64,000 nucleotides of DNA, taken from the NCBI RefSeq assembly GCF_001665395.1, contig NZ_LZSG01000015.1, forward strand, positions 23,866 through 87,865, written 5' to 3'. Positions within the stretch are counted from its first letter, which is position 1, and each line of letters starts with the position of its first letter. A program made the position numbers and the translations under genes. Shown here piece after piece: positions 8,990 through 18,420 of this stretch. The notes beneath the pieces are model-generated. The model saw only the letters and a list, made by a program, of their open reading frames with translations, searched no databases and was not told the origin of the DNA. This DNA comes from Mycobacterium sp. 1164966.3 (GTDB lineage: Bacteria; Actinomycetota; Actinomycetes; Mycobacteriales; Mycobacteriaceae).

Positions 8990-9685
8990 ATGCGGCCGGT
9001 CACTACTTCCGACTCGTTCGGCACTACCGGCGTCGACTCCTGCTGCGACGGATCCGCGTCGCAAGTGCCGGACACCCGCGACGCCGGATGGCAGCGCAGC
9101 GCACGGTGGGCGCGGCGGCTGGCGTGGGTGAGCCTGGTGGTGATGCTGTCCGAGGGCGCGATCGGGCTGTGGCAGGGCCTGGCGGTCGGGTCGGTCGCGC
9201 TGACCGGGTGGGCCCTGGGCAGCGCGCCAGAGGGGCTGGCCAGCGCGATGGTGATCTGGCGCTTCAGCGGCTCACGCACTCACTGCGACAAGTCCGAGCG
9301 GCGGGCCCAGCGCGGGGTCGCGGTGTCGTTCTGGTTGACCGCGCCCTACATCGCCGCCGAGTCGATCCACCACTTGGCCGAGGGCAAGCACGCCGAGACC
9401 TCGCTGATCGGTATCGGACTGACGGCGTTGGCTCTGGTCCTGATGCCGACATTGGGCTGGGTCAAGCACCGACTGGGCGCGCGACTGAGTTCCGGGGCGA
9501 CCAAGGGCGAAGGTACACAGAACTACCTCTGTGCTGCCCAGGCCGCCGGGGTGCTGATCGGTCTGGCGATCACCGCCACCTGGTCCGGTGCCTGGTGGGT
9601 GGACCCGGCGATCGGACTCGTCATCGCGGGAATCGCGATCTGGTCGGGCATCCGCGCCTGGCGCGGCATGGATTGCGGCTGCTGA
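8990..9685 (+). CDS. Cation-efflux-like integral membrane protein (Rv3271c homologue)
   Basis: A 231-residue polytopic membrane protein, divergent from the methyltransferase and convergent with ctpC. Segments such as LAWVSLVVMLSEGAIGLWQG, the ALGSAPEGL region and WWVDPAIGLVIAGIAIWSG resemble helices of cation diffusion facilitators. However, the Asp/His residues that normally bind metal in helices 2 and 5 are not seen (the corresponding stretches read ALGSAPEGLASAM and LCAAQAAGVLIGL). Cys pairs occur near the N-terminus (SCCDG) and at the end (DCGC). Transport activity is therefore uncertain, though the position beside the CtpC/PacL1 system suggests a metal-related role. Confidence 0.82.
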   Translation: MRPVTTSDSFGTTGVDSCCDGSASQVPDTRDAGWQRSARWARRLAWVSLVVMLSEGAIGLWQGLAVGSVALTGWALGSAPEGLASAMVIWRFSGSRTHCDKSERRAQRGVAVSFWLTAPYIAAESIHHLAEGKHAETSLIGIGLTALALVLMPTLGWVKHRLGARLSSGATKGEGTQNYLCAAQAAGVLIGLAITATWSGAWWVDPAIGLVIAGIAIWSGIRAWRGMDCGC

Positions 9686-9708
9686 AGGATTGTGTCTGCT
9701 CGCCAGAC

Positions 9709-11883
9709 TCAGTCCAGGCGGTAGCGGATCAGCCGGGAGCTGTTGACCACCACCGCCACCGATGAGGCGTTGTGCAGGATCGCCGCGAGCACCGGTGACA
9801 GCGCCCCGCCCGCGCCGATCAGCAGTCCCGCGGCGTTGACCGCGATCGACATCCCGTAGTTCTCCCGGATCACGTCGACCGCCCGCGCGCCCAGGTCCCG
9901 CACATCCAGCAGGCGGTGCAAATCGTCGTTGGCCAGCGCCACGTCGGCCGTCTCGACGGCGACATCGGTGCCGGCCAGGCCCATGGCGATCCCGATGTCG
10001 GCGGCCGCCAGCGCAGGGGCGTCGTTGATGCCGTCGCCGACCATCCCGACGACGTAGCCGTCGTTCTGCAGCTGGCGCACCACCTCGAGCTTGTCCTCGG
10101 GCATCACCTCGGCGCGCCATTCGTCGATGCCCAACTCCCGCGCGACCACCTCTGCGATCTCCGGGTGGTCCCCGGTGAGCATGACGATCCGGCGAACGCC
10201 ATTGGCGCGCAACTCCTTCAGGACATCGGTTGCCTCGGGCCGCACCTCGTCGCGCAGGCTGATCAGGCCCACCAGCTTGCCGTCCACCGCGAGCAGCAGC
10301 GGCGTCTCGGCCTGGCGCCGCAGCTTGTCCACCCACTCCGACGCCTTCTTGGACACCCGCACCTTTTCCGAACGCAGCAGCCCCGGGCTGCCCAGCAGCA
10401 GGGTCCGGCCGTCGGCCCAGGTCCGCATGCCCAGGCCGACCAGCACCTCGCACTCCTCGTGCGGCGGGATGCTGATGTGGCGTTCCTCGGTCGAGCGGAT
10501 CACCGCCTCGGCCAGCGGGTGCCGCGAGTGGATCTCCGAGCTGGCCGCATAGGCCAGCACCTGCTCGGGTTCCCAATCCTTATGCATGGCAACGATATTG
10601 GTGACCACCGGCCGGCCAACGGTTAGCGTTCCGGTCTTGTCGAAGACGATCGCATCGAACCGGCCCGCCTGTTCCAGATGCGATCCGCCCTTGATCAGGA
10701 TGCCGCGGCGGGCACCGTTGCCGATCGCGGCGCTGATCGCGGTCGGAGTGGACAAGCCCACCGCGCAGGGACAGGCGATCAGCAGCATCGTCATCGCGCG
10801 CCGGACGTCGCCGGTGATCAGCATGGTGATGGCCGAGACGATGAACGACGTCGGCACGAACCGTCGGGAGAAGTTCTCGCCGACGGTCTGAATCGGCGCC
10901 CGATCATGTTGCGCCTCTTCGACTCTGGTGATGATGCGACCGATGGTGGTTTGCTTGCCGACGGCGCGGGCGCGCACCACCAGGCGCCCGCGCTCGACGA
11001 CGGAACCGGCGTGCACGTGTGTTCCGGCCGTCACCGACACCGGCAGGTTCTCCCCGGTGATGGCCGACTGGTTGACGATCGCCTCGCCGTCGAGCACCTC
11101 GCCGTCGACCGGGATCGCGACGTGGTCGTGCACCACTACCTCGTCGCCGATCTGGACGGTATCCATCGGGACTTGTATCTCGGTGCCGTCGGCCAACCGG
11201 ATCCAGGCGGTGTCCTGGTTGCCGCGCAGCAGCTCGGAAATGGCTCGCCGGGTCCGCCGCAGGGTCAGGTCCTGCAGGTACTCGCCGATGTTGAGCAGCC
11301 ACAGCACGGTGAGCGCGACGACGTTCTCGCGCAGGATGAGGCTGGCCACGGTGGCTGCCGACACCAGCGCGTCGGTGCCGGCCCTACCTGAGCGCAGCGA
11401 GCGCAGTGCGCCACGCAGGAACGGGTAGCCGGTGAAGATGGTGACCCCGGTGGCGACCAGCCGACCGCTGGGCCCCAGCAGCGGCGGGCGCGCGAACACG
11501 TAGCGGCGGACGCCGAGCAAGGCCAGCGCGGCGCCGCCGATGACCATGCGCAGCACGTCGGCGTTGCGGATCTCCGACGAGTGCGGCGCACGGGCGGGGA
11601 TGAGCTCCGCGGCGACGTGCGCGGCCCCGCTGATGGACGCCAGCACCGCAGCGCGGTCGCAACGCGTCGGCGAGTACCAGACGACGACGGACCCGGTGCG
11701 CGGGTACGCGTGCACTACGCGGACACCGTTCTCCTTGGCTACCGCCTCTTCGACCGCCACGGCCCGCCGAGGATCGGAGCGCACCCACGCCACCTGGACC
11801 CGCATGCGTCCGGCCGCGTCCGAAATCACTTGCAGAGCAGGGTCTTCGGGTTCCGTGACCTCTTCGACAAGCGCGAGGGCCAT
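9709..11883 (-). CDS. ctpC: P1B-type metal-transporting ATPase CtpC
   Basis: Homologue of Rv3270, an inner-membrane ATPase exporting Zn2+/Mn2+. The 724 residues show an N-terminal heavy-metal-associated-like domain without a CxxC (about 25-90), membrane helices from about 110, the TGE phosphatase motif at 276-278, the Cys-Pro-Cys metal site at 371-373, the phosphorylation motif DKTGT at 415-419 and the hinge motif GDGINDAP. CPC placement is that of P1B ATPases. The start lies one base beyond the stop of pacL1, forming a two-gene operon. Published work on M. tuberculosis links this pair to resistance to zinc poisoning. Confidence 0.95.
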   Translation of the reverse strand: MALALVEEVTEPEDPALQVISDAAGRMRVQVAWVRSDPRRAVAVEEAVAKENGVRVVHAYPRTGSVVVWYSPTRCDRAAVLASISGAAHVAAELIPARAPHSSEIRNADVLRMVIGGAALALLGVRRYVFARPPLLGPSGRLVATGVTIFTGYPFLRGALRSLRSGRAGTDALVSAATVASLILRENVVALTVLWLLNIGEYLQDLTLRRTRRAISELLRGNQDTAWIRLADGTEIQVPMDTVQIGDEVVVHDHVAIPVDGEVLDGEAIVNQSAITGENLPVSVTAGTHVHAGSVVERGRLVVRARAVGKQTTIGRIITRVEEAQHDRAPIQTVGENFSRRFVPTSFIVSAITMLITGDVRRAMTMLLIACPCAVGLSTPTAISAAIGNGARRGILIKGGSHLEQAGRFDAIVFDKTGTLTVGRPVVTNIVAMHKDWEPEQVLAYAASSEIHSRHPLAEAVIRSTEERHISIPPHEECEVLVGLGMRTWADGRTLLLGSPGLLRSEKVRVSKKASEWVDKLRRQAETPLLLAVDGKLVGLISLRDEVRPEATDVLKELRANGVRRIVMLTGDHPEIAEVVARELGIDEWRAEVMPEDKLEVVRQLQNDGYVVGMVGDGINDAPALAAADIGIAMGLAGTDVAVETADVALANDDLHRLLDVRDLGARAVDVIRENYGMSIAVNAAGLLIGAGGALSPVLAAILHNASSVAVVVNSSRLIRYRLD

Positions 11884-11884
11884 G

Positions 11885-12166
11885 CTAGTGCTCGTGCTGA
11901 TGGACGTCGCCGACGGCGGGAGTAGGTGCTTCCTCGCCGATGCGCTCGCGGGCCTCGGCCATCACATCGGCGATTTTGAGCCGCGCCGATTCGGCGGCTT
12001 CCTCGGCTCTGCGGGTCCCGCGCAGCCCTAGCGCTGCCGCCGATACCGCCGTCTCGTGCAGCGGCGCCTTGGCCAGCCCCTTGCGCAACAGCTCGTAGGC
12101 CGTCACCCCGGCCAGCCCGGTGACCACCGTCGATGCCGCCTTGCCGAAGAGCCCGTACACCGCCAT
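11885..12166 (-). CDS. pacL1: P-ATPase-associated membrane chaperone PacL1 (DUF1490)
   Basis: Homologue of Rv3269, a small DUF1490 protein that in M. tuberculosis stabilises CtpC and clusters it in membrane platforms. The 93 residues contain a single N-terminal membrane segment (about 10-28, with TVVTGLAGVTAYELL) and an amphipathic charged middle. The acidic/His-rich tail GDVHQHEH resembles the metal-binding C-terminus described for PacL proteins. The gene immediately precedes ctpC. A good ribosome site, AGGAGAGG, lies upstream of the ATG at 12166, and a palindrome at 12217-12234 is a candidate metal-sensor operator. Confidence 0.88.
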   Translation of the reverse strand: MAVYGLFGKAASTVVTGLAGVTAYELLRKGLAKAPLHETAVSAAALGLRGTRRAEEAAESARLKIADVMAEARERIGEEAPTPAVGDVHQHEH

Positions 12167-12216
12167 CGCTCGAACCTCTCCTTCGTCAGCTGATGTTCGA
12201 CGACGTTAACATCTTC

Positions 12217-12234
12217 ATATTGCGATATCAATAT
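12217..12234. promoter_or_regulatory. Candidate ArsR/SmtB-type operator upstream of pacL1-ctpC
   Basis: ATATTGCGATATCAATAT is an inverted repeat (ATATTG/CAATAT with a 6-base spacer) in otherwise GC-rich DNA, 51-68 bases upstream of pacL1 and within the divergent gap to the first PPE gene. AT-rich imperfect palindromes of this kind are typical binding sites of ArsR/SmtB metal sensors. The identification is inference. Confidence 0.5.
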
Positions 12235-12436
12235 GGGTTGCTAGTCGTGTAGCCGGGACCGTTGCGGGCACGCAGTGCGGAGTCTGTTCACCACGGAGGC
12301 CCATGCGCTCGACGGCCGCCTGACCGCATTGGCCGGCAAAGATTTGTGCGAGATATGTGCTGACCGCGTCGGCGGGCACGATGTGGGCCCGCGATGTACC
12401 GTGAGTTTCTTCGGTGCCTCGAGGAGCAACAGAGCT

Positions 12437-13828
12437 ATGGATTTCGGGAGCTATCCGCCGGAGGTCAACTCGGCCCGTATGTTTGCTGGCCCAGGGGCAG
12501 GGCCGTGGTTGGCCGCCGCCGCGGCGTGGGATGCGCTTGCCGCCGGGCTGCATTCGGCGGCGAGTTCGTACCTGGCGGTGGTATCGGGATTGACCGCTGG
12601 TCCCTGGTTGGGGCCGTCGTCGGCGTCGATGAGCTCTGCGGCCGCGCCGTATGCGGCGTGGTTGCGAGTCACCGCCGCACAGGCCGAAGAAACCGGCGCT
12701 CAGGCCAGATCCGCGGCGGCTGCCTATCAAACCGCATTTTCGGCGACGGTTCCGCCGCCGATGGTGGCGGCCAACCGCAGTCAGCTGATGACCCTGATCG
12801 CGACCAATGTGTTCGGAATAAACACCCAGGCGATCGCGGCCACCGAAGCGCAGTACGCGGAGATGTGGGCCCAGGACGTGGCGGCGATGTACGGCTACGC
12901 AGCCTCGTCAGCCTCGGCGACGGCGCTGACGCCGTTCAACCCGCCCCCGCAGACCACTAACCCGGAGGGCCTGGCCAACCAAGCCGCCGCCGTCCCTGCC
13001 ACCGGCATCGCCGGGACCGCGGAGAGCAGGGTCCAGCAGGCATTCTCCGCGGTGCCCAGCGCCCTGCAGAGCGCGGCCGCGGCGGCCCCGGCGGCCACCC
13101 TGACCGAATTGGAGTTGCTGAGCCTGGTGGCCGATCTGTCCACCCTTTTCTTCGGCGTATCAGCAGGCATCGCTACCTTTGGTATCGGCGTGCCTGCCAA
13201 TGTGATCGGGGTAATGGGGTTTGGGGTGACCATCTACGGCACCCTGGCGGGTATTCACTCCGACGAGATCCTCAGCGGCTGGGAGGGAGTGGAGCCCTTC
13301 CCAAGCACCGAGCCGGCACCGGTGAAGCCGTTCCCGGCGCCGCTGCTCAACTTGCCGGCGGGCACGCTGCCGCCGCCGAGGGCGTCCGTCGGTCTGGGTG
13401 AGGCGAACACCGTCGGGGCGTTATCCGTGCCACCGGCGTGGACCGTCGCAACCCCGGCGGTGCGCCCCGTCGCGTACACCCTGCCGGCGCTGAGTGAAAC
13501 CGCCGTCCCCGCGGCGGGAGCCGGCGTGGGCAGCACGCTCAGCCAGACGGCGCTGGCGGGCATGGCCGGACAAGCCATAGCCGGAACCGTCGGCCGGCGT
13601 GGCGGCAAGGCGGTCAAGCAAACACCTGGGCCGGCGCGCGCCCGAGCTGCGGCGACCGCCAGTGACAATGCGGCACCGGGCGAAAACGTCGAGGTGCCCA
13701 ACGACAAGCCTCGGGCCGTGGTGACCGGAGTCGCGGCCGAGCTGCGTGAATTCACCAAGCTCCGCGACGAGGGGATTTTGAGCGACGAGGAATACACCGA
13801 GCAGAAGAACCGCCTGCTGGGTCGCTGA
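12437..13828 (+). CDS. PPE family protein, SVP subgroup, with SHOCT-like tail
   Basis: The PPE domain (about 1-175) opens [15 protein letters not shown] and contains the Pro-Pro-Glu signature and the WxG-type turn region. A hydrophobic middle contains [20 protein letters not shown]. The motif GALSVPPAW places it in the PPE-SVP subgroup. The last ~30 residues ([17 protein letters not shown] and following) match the SHOCT consensus, a short helical module of oligomerising or membrane-linked proteins. The ATG at 12437 starts the PPE domain; an in-frame GTG at 12275 would add 54 non-PPE residues and is unlikely. No PE partner gene is nearby. PPE proteins are usually type VII secretion substrates. 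Confidence 0.93.
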   Translation: MDFGSYPPEVNSARMFAGPGAGPWLAAAAAWDALAAGLHSAASSYLAVVSGLTAGPWLGPSSASMSSAAAPYAAWLRVTAAQAEETGAQARSAAAAYQTAFSATVPPPMVAANRSQLMTLIATNVFGINTQAIAATEAQYAEMWAQDVAAMYGYAASSASATALTPFNPPPQTTNPEGLANQAAAVPATGIAGTAESRVQQAFSAVPSALQSAAAAAPAATLTELELLSLVADLSTLFFGVSAGIATFGIGVPANVIGVMGFGVTIYGTLAGIHSDEILSGWEGVEPFPSTEPAPVKPFPAPLLNLPAGTLPPPRASVGLGEANTVGALSVPPAWTVATPAVRPVAYTLPALSETAVPAAGAGVGSTLSQTALAGMAGQAIAGTVGRRGGKAVKQTPGPARARAAATASDNAAPGENVEVPNDKPRAVVTGVAAELREFTKLRDEGILSDEEYTEQKNRLLGR

Positions 13829-13878
13829 ACCGTCCGTCGGGCGAATACGACAGTCATCGAGAAGAGGTATGCGCAGCA

Positions 13879-15249
13879 GTGGATTTCGGGATCTATCCGC
13901 CGGAGATCAACTCCGGCCGGATGTATACCGGTCCGGGTCAAGGGCCGATGCTAGCCGCCGCGCAGGCCTGGGAAAGCGTGGCCGACGAGCTGTCTACAGC
14001 GATCTCCGGATATCAGTCGGTGGTGTCGGAACTTACCGAAGGGGCTTGGTCGGGTCCGTCGTCCGCGGCGATGAGCGCAGCGGCCGGGTCGTATGTGGAA
14101 TGGCTGAGCGCCACCGCCGCGCAAGCCGAGGGGACCGCCGCCCAAGCATGGGCGGCGGCCGCCGCTTACGAGGCGGCGTTCGCATCGACGGTGCCGCCAC
14201 CGGAGATCGCCGCCAACCGCGTCCTGCTGGCGGTGCTGGTGGCGACGAACTTTTTGGGACAGAACACGCCGGCGATCGCGGCGACCGAGGCGCTCTACAC
14301 CGAGATGTGGGCGCAGGACGCCCTGGCGATGTACAACTACGCAGCTTCGTCAGCAGCCGCGGTCGTGCTGACCCCGTTCACCCCTGCGCACCAAAACACC
14401 GATCCGGGCGGTACGGCCAGCCAAGCCGTCGCGGTCAGCCAAATCGGCACCTTCGCAAGCAATGTGCAGGATGCCATATCGGTTGTGCCGCAGGCGTTGT
14501 CCGCGATGGCGGCGCCGGCCCAGGGCGAGCAGCTCGGCTTCTTGGCCAGCCTGGCCGCGCTCCTTATCATTGGACCAAGCGACGCAACGACCCTTTTTGG
14601 GATCCTCCCGGCAGATGTGCTGGCTACGGTCGTGGATTTTCCTATCGCCGTGTTCACCACTGCTTCGGCAGTCGCTGACGATGAGACTTTCAGCGGCTGG
14701 AACGGGGAGGAAGCCTTTCCGGATACCGGACCGGCACCAGTGGAGCCGTTTGTGGCGCCCCTTTCGAACCCGCCCCCTGGCGGTCTTCCTGGGCCGGCGA
14801 TGTCAGCGGCCTTCGGCGGGGCGAACAGAGTCGGGGTATTGGCGGTGCCGCCAAACTGGACCCAAATCGCCACTGCCGCAACCGAAGTACGCCCGACCGC
14901 ACTTACCACACCGCTGTCGGGCGTGAACGCGGCGGCGGTGCCGGCAGCAGAATTCGACATGGCAAACTCGTGGAACCAGATGGGAATTGGCGCAATGGCC
15001 GGACAGGCGATGGCCGGCCCGCCGGCTGCCGCGGACGTTCAGAAGAACGGCGGGGCGGCGTGGCTCACCGGCCGCACCGAGGATGCGCCGGCCGAGGACG
15101 TCGAGGTAGTGCCCGCGCCGCGGACCGTCATGACCGGCGTCGCCGCCGCGATCCGCGACATCGCCGCCCAGCACGCCGCTGGACTGCTGAGCGAGCAGGA
15201 TTACACCGAGCAGAAGAAGAGCCTGCTCGAAATCTCGTTCGGGACGTAG
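13879..15249 (+). CDS. PPE family protein, tandem paralogue with SHOCT-like tail
   Basis: A 456-residue paralogue of the preceding PPE protein, beginning MDFGIYPPEINSGRM at a GTG (13879) and separated from it by 50 bases, so probably co-transcribed. The PPE domain ends near residue 175; the SVP motif is degenerate (GVLAVPPNW). A hydrophobic stretch around 215-265 is followed by the conserved FSGWNGEEAFP, which parallels [11 protein letters not shown] in its neighbour. The C-terminus (AAGLLSEQDYTEQKKSLL) again fits SHOCT. The sequences have diverged well beyond recent duplication. No PE gene or ESX component is adjacent. Confidence 0.92.
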   Translation: MDFGIYPPEINSGRMYTGPGQGPMLAAAQAWESVADELSTAISGYQSVVSELTEGAWSGPSSAAMSAAAGSYVEWLSATAAQAEGTAAQAWAAAAAYEAAFASTVPPPEIAANRVLLAVLVATNFLGQNTPAIAATEALYTEMWAQDALAMYNYAASSAAAVVLTPFTPAHQNTDPGGTASQAVAVSQIGTFASNVQDAISVVPQALSAMAAPAQGEQLGFLASLAALLIIGPSDATTLFGILPADVLATVVDFPIAVFTTASAVADDETFSGWNGEEAFPDTGPAPVEPFVAPLSNPPPGGLPGPAMSAAFGGANRVGVLAVPPNWTQIATAATEVRPTALTTPLSGVNAAAVPAAEFDMANSWNQMGIGAMAGQAMAGPPAAADVQKNGGAAWLTGRTEDAPAEDVEVVPAPRTVMTGVAAAIRDIAAQHAAGLLSEQDYTEQKKSLLEISFGT

Positions 15250-15272
15250 GTCTGCCGCGATCCACCGCCGTT

Positions 15273-15998
15273 CTACAGAACGCGGGTGACTTTCTCGCTC
15301 TCGATCCGGCGTGGCTGCAGCGCCGGGTCGGGGTTGGCGACCTGCACCAGCGATGCGCCAACGGAGAGGATCGCCAGCAGGCCGTCGACCAGCAGCTCGG
15401 GCCTTTCCCACGTCGCGGCCGAGAGCACGCGATCAGTCGACTTCAGGCCTTGCATCGCCGCGGATTGGGCACACGAGGCCAGTAGCTGGGCGGCGGACTG
15501 GCCGGCCAGGGCCGGGCCGGGTTGTGGTTCGGGCACAATCTGGTCGCCGTGCACCCGCACCGAAGTCGCGTAGTCGGTGACGCCGATCGGCAGGTCGGGA
15601 ACAGGCTGTCCGAACGGGTCCAGCGACAGCACGGCCACCTCCCCGCCGGCCACCGCCGCGTCGGCATCGTCCAGCCGTTCCATGGTGCACAGGGCTATAT
15701 CGGCAGGGTCTACTGGGCCGTCGAGCACCACCTCGGCGCCGATCCACCACACCCCGAACAGCACCGCCGCCGTCTGCCAGTGCGCCGGCAGCAACACCGC
15801 CACTCGGCTGGCCGGGCCGGCGCCCAGCTCGTCGCGCAGCAGGTTGCCGGTCTTGGCGGCCCAGTTGGCCAGCGTCACCGTGGACAGTTCGATCCGTTCG
15901 CCGCTGGCATCGTCGTAATAGGTGATGCGCGGGCCGACCGGGTCGGCCTGCAGCAGCGGCTCCAGGATCGCCCCGCTCAGCGTGCTCAGTTGATGCAT
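15273..15998 (-). CDS. TIGR03089 family protein (Rv3268 homologue)
   Basis: A 241-residue protein resembling the N-terminal lobe of acyl-CoA synthetases. Features are TYYDDASGERIELS, a LANWAAKTGN segment and RVAVLLPAHWQTAAVLFGVW, equivalent to the first Rossmann-like region of AMP-binding enzymes. The ATP-binding and C-terminal lobes are absent, so adenylation activity is doubtful. This truncated architecture is normal for the family, which is conserved in actinobacteria and lacks an assigned function. Its ATG start overlaps the end of lcp1 by 13 bases, indicating co-expression with that ligase. Confidence 0.88.
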   Translation of the reverse strand: MHQLSTLSGAILEPLLQADPVGPRITYYDDASGERIELSTVTLANWAAKTGNLLRDELGAGPASRVAVLLPAHWQTAAVLFGVWWIGAEVVLDGPVDPADIALCTMERLDDADAAVAGGEVAVLSLDPFGQPVPDLPIGVTDYATSVRVHGDQIVPEPQPGPALAGQSAAQLLASCAQSAAMQGLKSTDRVLSAATWERPELLVDGLLAILSVGASLVQVANPDPALQPRRIESEKVTRVL

Positions 15999-17449
15999 TC
16001 CGGCTTGTCGGAGCCCGCGGTGAGGATCGGCGACGGCGAGGGAGCAGCGCCGTCGGGGGAGCCGCCGCCAGCCGTGCGCGGCGGCGTGACCGCGCCGGAA
16101 AGTCCCGAGCCGGGGCCGGTGTAGTCGTTGGCCAGTACCACCCGAACCGATCCGGCCGGTACCGACGCATCGGCCACCACCGGCAACCCGCCCAGTTCCT
16201 TGGCGACCTCCTGGGCGCCCACGTCGTCGGGCTTGGCGGCACGCACCTGGCTGTTCTTCACATGCCCGCCGTCGTTGTTGCCGACGGAGCCGGTGGCGAA
16301 TCCCTTGGCGCTCAACACGTCCGAGACCGCGGCGGCCAATCCGTTGATGTCGGTGTCGTTGACGACGTTGGCGGTGGTCTTGGCGGGCGTGTACGCGAGC
16401 TGCTCAGTCTTGCCCTGAGACTGCTCGTGCAGCAGGCCGTCGACCCACTGCTGGACCTGGCGCGGGTCGATCCGCACCACGCTCTGCATGCCGTCGTCGC
16501 TCCAGCCGGAGCCGTCGAGCACCGGGATGGTGGCGAAGGCGACGTTGCCGCCGGCCAGCTTCTGCAGCTGCTGCATGAAGTCCATGATGTCCCAGCCCGA
16601 CGACAGCACCACCGAACGCTGCACGGCGGCCTCCAGCCGTTTCAGCGTGGCCGGGCTGGACAACGTCTTGCCGGAGATGACCCGGTGCGCCAGCGAGGCC
16701 ATCACCGCCTGCTGACGCACCACCCGGTCCAGGTCGCCGCGCGGCAGCTCATGGCGCTGGCGGACGAAGCTGAGCGCCTGCGGCCCGTTCAGCTTCTGCC
16801 GTCCGGCCGGAAAGTCGGCGCCCGAAAGCGGTTCGTACACAGCCTCTTTAAGGCACACGTCGACGCCGCCGAGCGCGTCGGTGATCAACGCGAAACCCAG
16901 CAGCCCGATCTCGGCGTAGTGGTCGACCGTGACGCCCGTCAGATCGGCGACCGTCTTGATCAGGGCCTCGCGGCCCGCCTCGGTGCCCTGCGCGGCGGCT
17001 TCGTTGGCGGACGCGCCAGCTTGGACCAGGCGGGTCCGCTTGATCTCCCTGGTCTGGCCGTAGACGCCGTTGATCTTGGTCTTGCCCAACCCGGGGGTCT
17101 GCACGTAGGAGTCACGCGGAATCGAGATCGCGGTGGCCGACCTGCCGTTGTTCGGTATCCGGATCAGGATGATGGTGTCGGTGTTGGTGGCTTCCTCGTC
17201 ACCGGCCCGCAGCGTCGCCAGTTCCTCTTGGGACAGTGCGTTGCCGTGCGCGTCCGTGCGGCTGTCCAGCCCGACCAGCAGGATGTCGATCGCTCCGTCG
17301 TCGCCGCCCTTTCCCAACGAGGGCGCCGTCATGTGGAAGATGCCGTCCTGGAACGACTGAACATTGCTCCACGCGACGCCGGTGCCGAGCACGACTGCAA
17401 CAGTCAGCACCGTGGCAACCACACGAACCACACGTTGCACAGGCATCAC
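15986..17449 (-). CDS. lcp1: LytR-CpsA-Psr ligase Lcp1 (arabinogalactan to peptidoglycan)
   Basis: Homologue of Rv3267, the LCP enzyme reported to attach arabinogalactan to peptidoglycan. The 487 residues have an N-terminal signal anchor (about 6-28, VVRVVATVLTVAVVLGTGVA). The LCP catalytic domain (about 55-290) shows DILLVGLDSRTD, the Arg of SIPRDSYV, GGVDVCLKEAV and SFVRQRHELPRGDLDR. A C-terminal LytR_C domain (about 355-455) precedes a Pro/Ser-rich tail. The GTG at 17449 is directly followed by ATG at 17446; either may start the protein. It faces away from rmlD, giving a short 65-base divergent promoter region. Confidence 0.92.
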   Translation of the reverse strand: MMPVQRVVRVVATVLTVAVVLGTGVAWSNVQSFQDGIFHMTAPSLGKGGDDGAIDILLVGLDSRTDAHGNALSQEELATLRAGDEEATNTDTIILIRIPNNGRSATAISIPRDSYVQTPGLGKTKINGVYGQTREIKRTRLVQAGASANEAAAQGTEAGREALIKTVADLTGVTVDHYAEIGLLGFALITDALGGVDVCLKEAVYEPLSGADFPAGRQKLNGPQALSFVRQRHELPRGDLDRVVRQQAVMASLAHRVISGKTLSSPATLKRLEAAVQRSVVLSSGWDIMDFMQQLQKLAGGNVAFATIPVLDGSGWSDDGMQSVVRIDPRQVQQWVDGLLHEQSQGKTEQLAYTPAKTTANVVNDTDINGLAAAVSDVLSAKGFATGSVGNNDGGHVKNSQVRAAKPDDVGAQEVAKELGGLPVVADASVPAGSVRVVLANDYTGPGSGLSGAVTPPRTAGGGSPDGAAPSPSPILTAGSDKPECIN

Positions 17450-17514
17450 AATAGGTTACTTGCGACACACCCGCATGGCGGGAAGCTAACCCCCGGCGTG
17501 CCAGACTCGAATAC

Positions 17515-18420
17515 ATGTCAGAAAGGCTCGTGATCACCGGCGCCGGCGGACAGCTGGGCAGCCGTTTGGCGGCACGGGCTGCTGACCAGAGCCGCGATGT
17601 GGTGGCGCTGACGTCGTCGCAGTGGGACGTGACCGACGCGGGCGCGGCGCAGCGTTTCGTCCAGCGTGGCGACGTGGTGGTCAATTGCGCGGCCTACACC
17701 AACGTCGACGCCGCCGAGAGCGACGAAGCCGGCGCCTTCGCGGTCAATGCCGAAGCCCCCGAACACATCGCGCGGGCCTGCGCACGCGCCGGGGCGCGCC
17801 TGATTCACATCTCCACCGACTTCGTGTTCGGCGCGCTGCCGTCGGGCGTCGACCCACATCCGTATGAGCCGAGCGACGACACCGCGCCGCAGGGCGTGTA
17901 TGCGTGCAGCAAGCTCGCCGGCGAAAAGGCGGTGCTGGCAGCGCTGCCGGATGCGATCGTGGTGCGGACCGCGTGGCTCTACACCGGCGGCACCGGCAAG
18001 GACTTCGTCGCCGTGATGCGCCGGCTGGCCGCCGGTGACGGGCCGGTGGACGTGGTCGACGACCAGATCGGCTCACCGACCTATGTCGCCGACCTGGCCG
18101 ACGCGCTGCTCGAGGTGGCAGACGGTCGCGCGCGGGGGCCCATCCTGCACGCCGCCAACCAGGGCGCGGTATCCCGATTCGAGCAGACCCGCGCAGTGTT
18201 CGAAGAATGCGGCGCCGATCCGCAGCGGGTGCGGCCGGTCAGCACCGCGCAATTCCCGCGGCCCGCACCCCGCCCGTACTACTCCGCGCTGGGCAGCCGG
18301 CAATCCGCCGAGGCGGGCCTGACTCCGTTAAGACCCTGGCGCAGTGCCCTTATCGCTGCACTGGCAGCAAGTCCCAGCCACGCCTTCGCCGAACGACCGC
18401 TACCCTCTACGCGTGACTGA
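17515..18420 (+). CDS. rmlD: dTDP-4-dehydrorhamnose reductase RmlD
   Basis: Final enzyme of dTDP-L-rhamnose synthesis, reducing dTDP-4-keto-L-rhamnose with NADPH in the cytosol. It is an extended SDR of 301 residues. GAGGQLG (about 8-14) binds NADPH, NCAAYTNVDAAE and HISTDFVFG are typical RmlD segments, and the Tyr-x3-Lys catalytic pair lies in GVYACSKLAGE. Rhamnose made here feeds the arabinogalactan linker, whose rhamnosyltransferase WbbL is encoded next with an 8-base overlap. The ATG at 17515 is preceded by a weak ribosome site. Confidence 0.95.
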   Translation: MSERLVITGAGGQLGSRLAARAADQSRDVVALTSSQWDVTDAGAAQRFVQRGDVVVNCAAYTNVDAAESDEAGAFAVNAEAPEHIARACARAGARLIHISTDFVFGALPSGVDPHPYEPSDDTAPQGVYACSKLAGEKAVLAALPDAIVVRTAWLYTGGTGKDFVAVMRRLAAGDGPVDVVDDQIGSPTYVADLADALLEVADGRARGPILHAANQGAVSRFEQTRAVFEECGADPQRVRPVSTAQFPRPAPRPYYSALGSRQSAEAGLTPLRPWRSALIAALAASPSHAFAERPLPSTRD

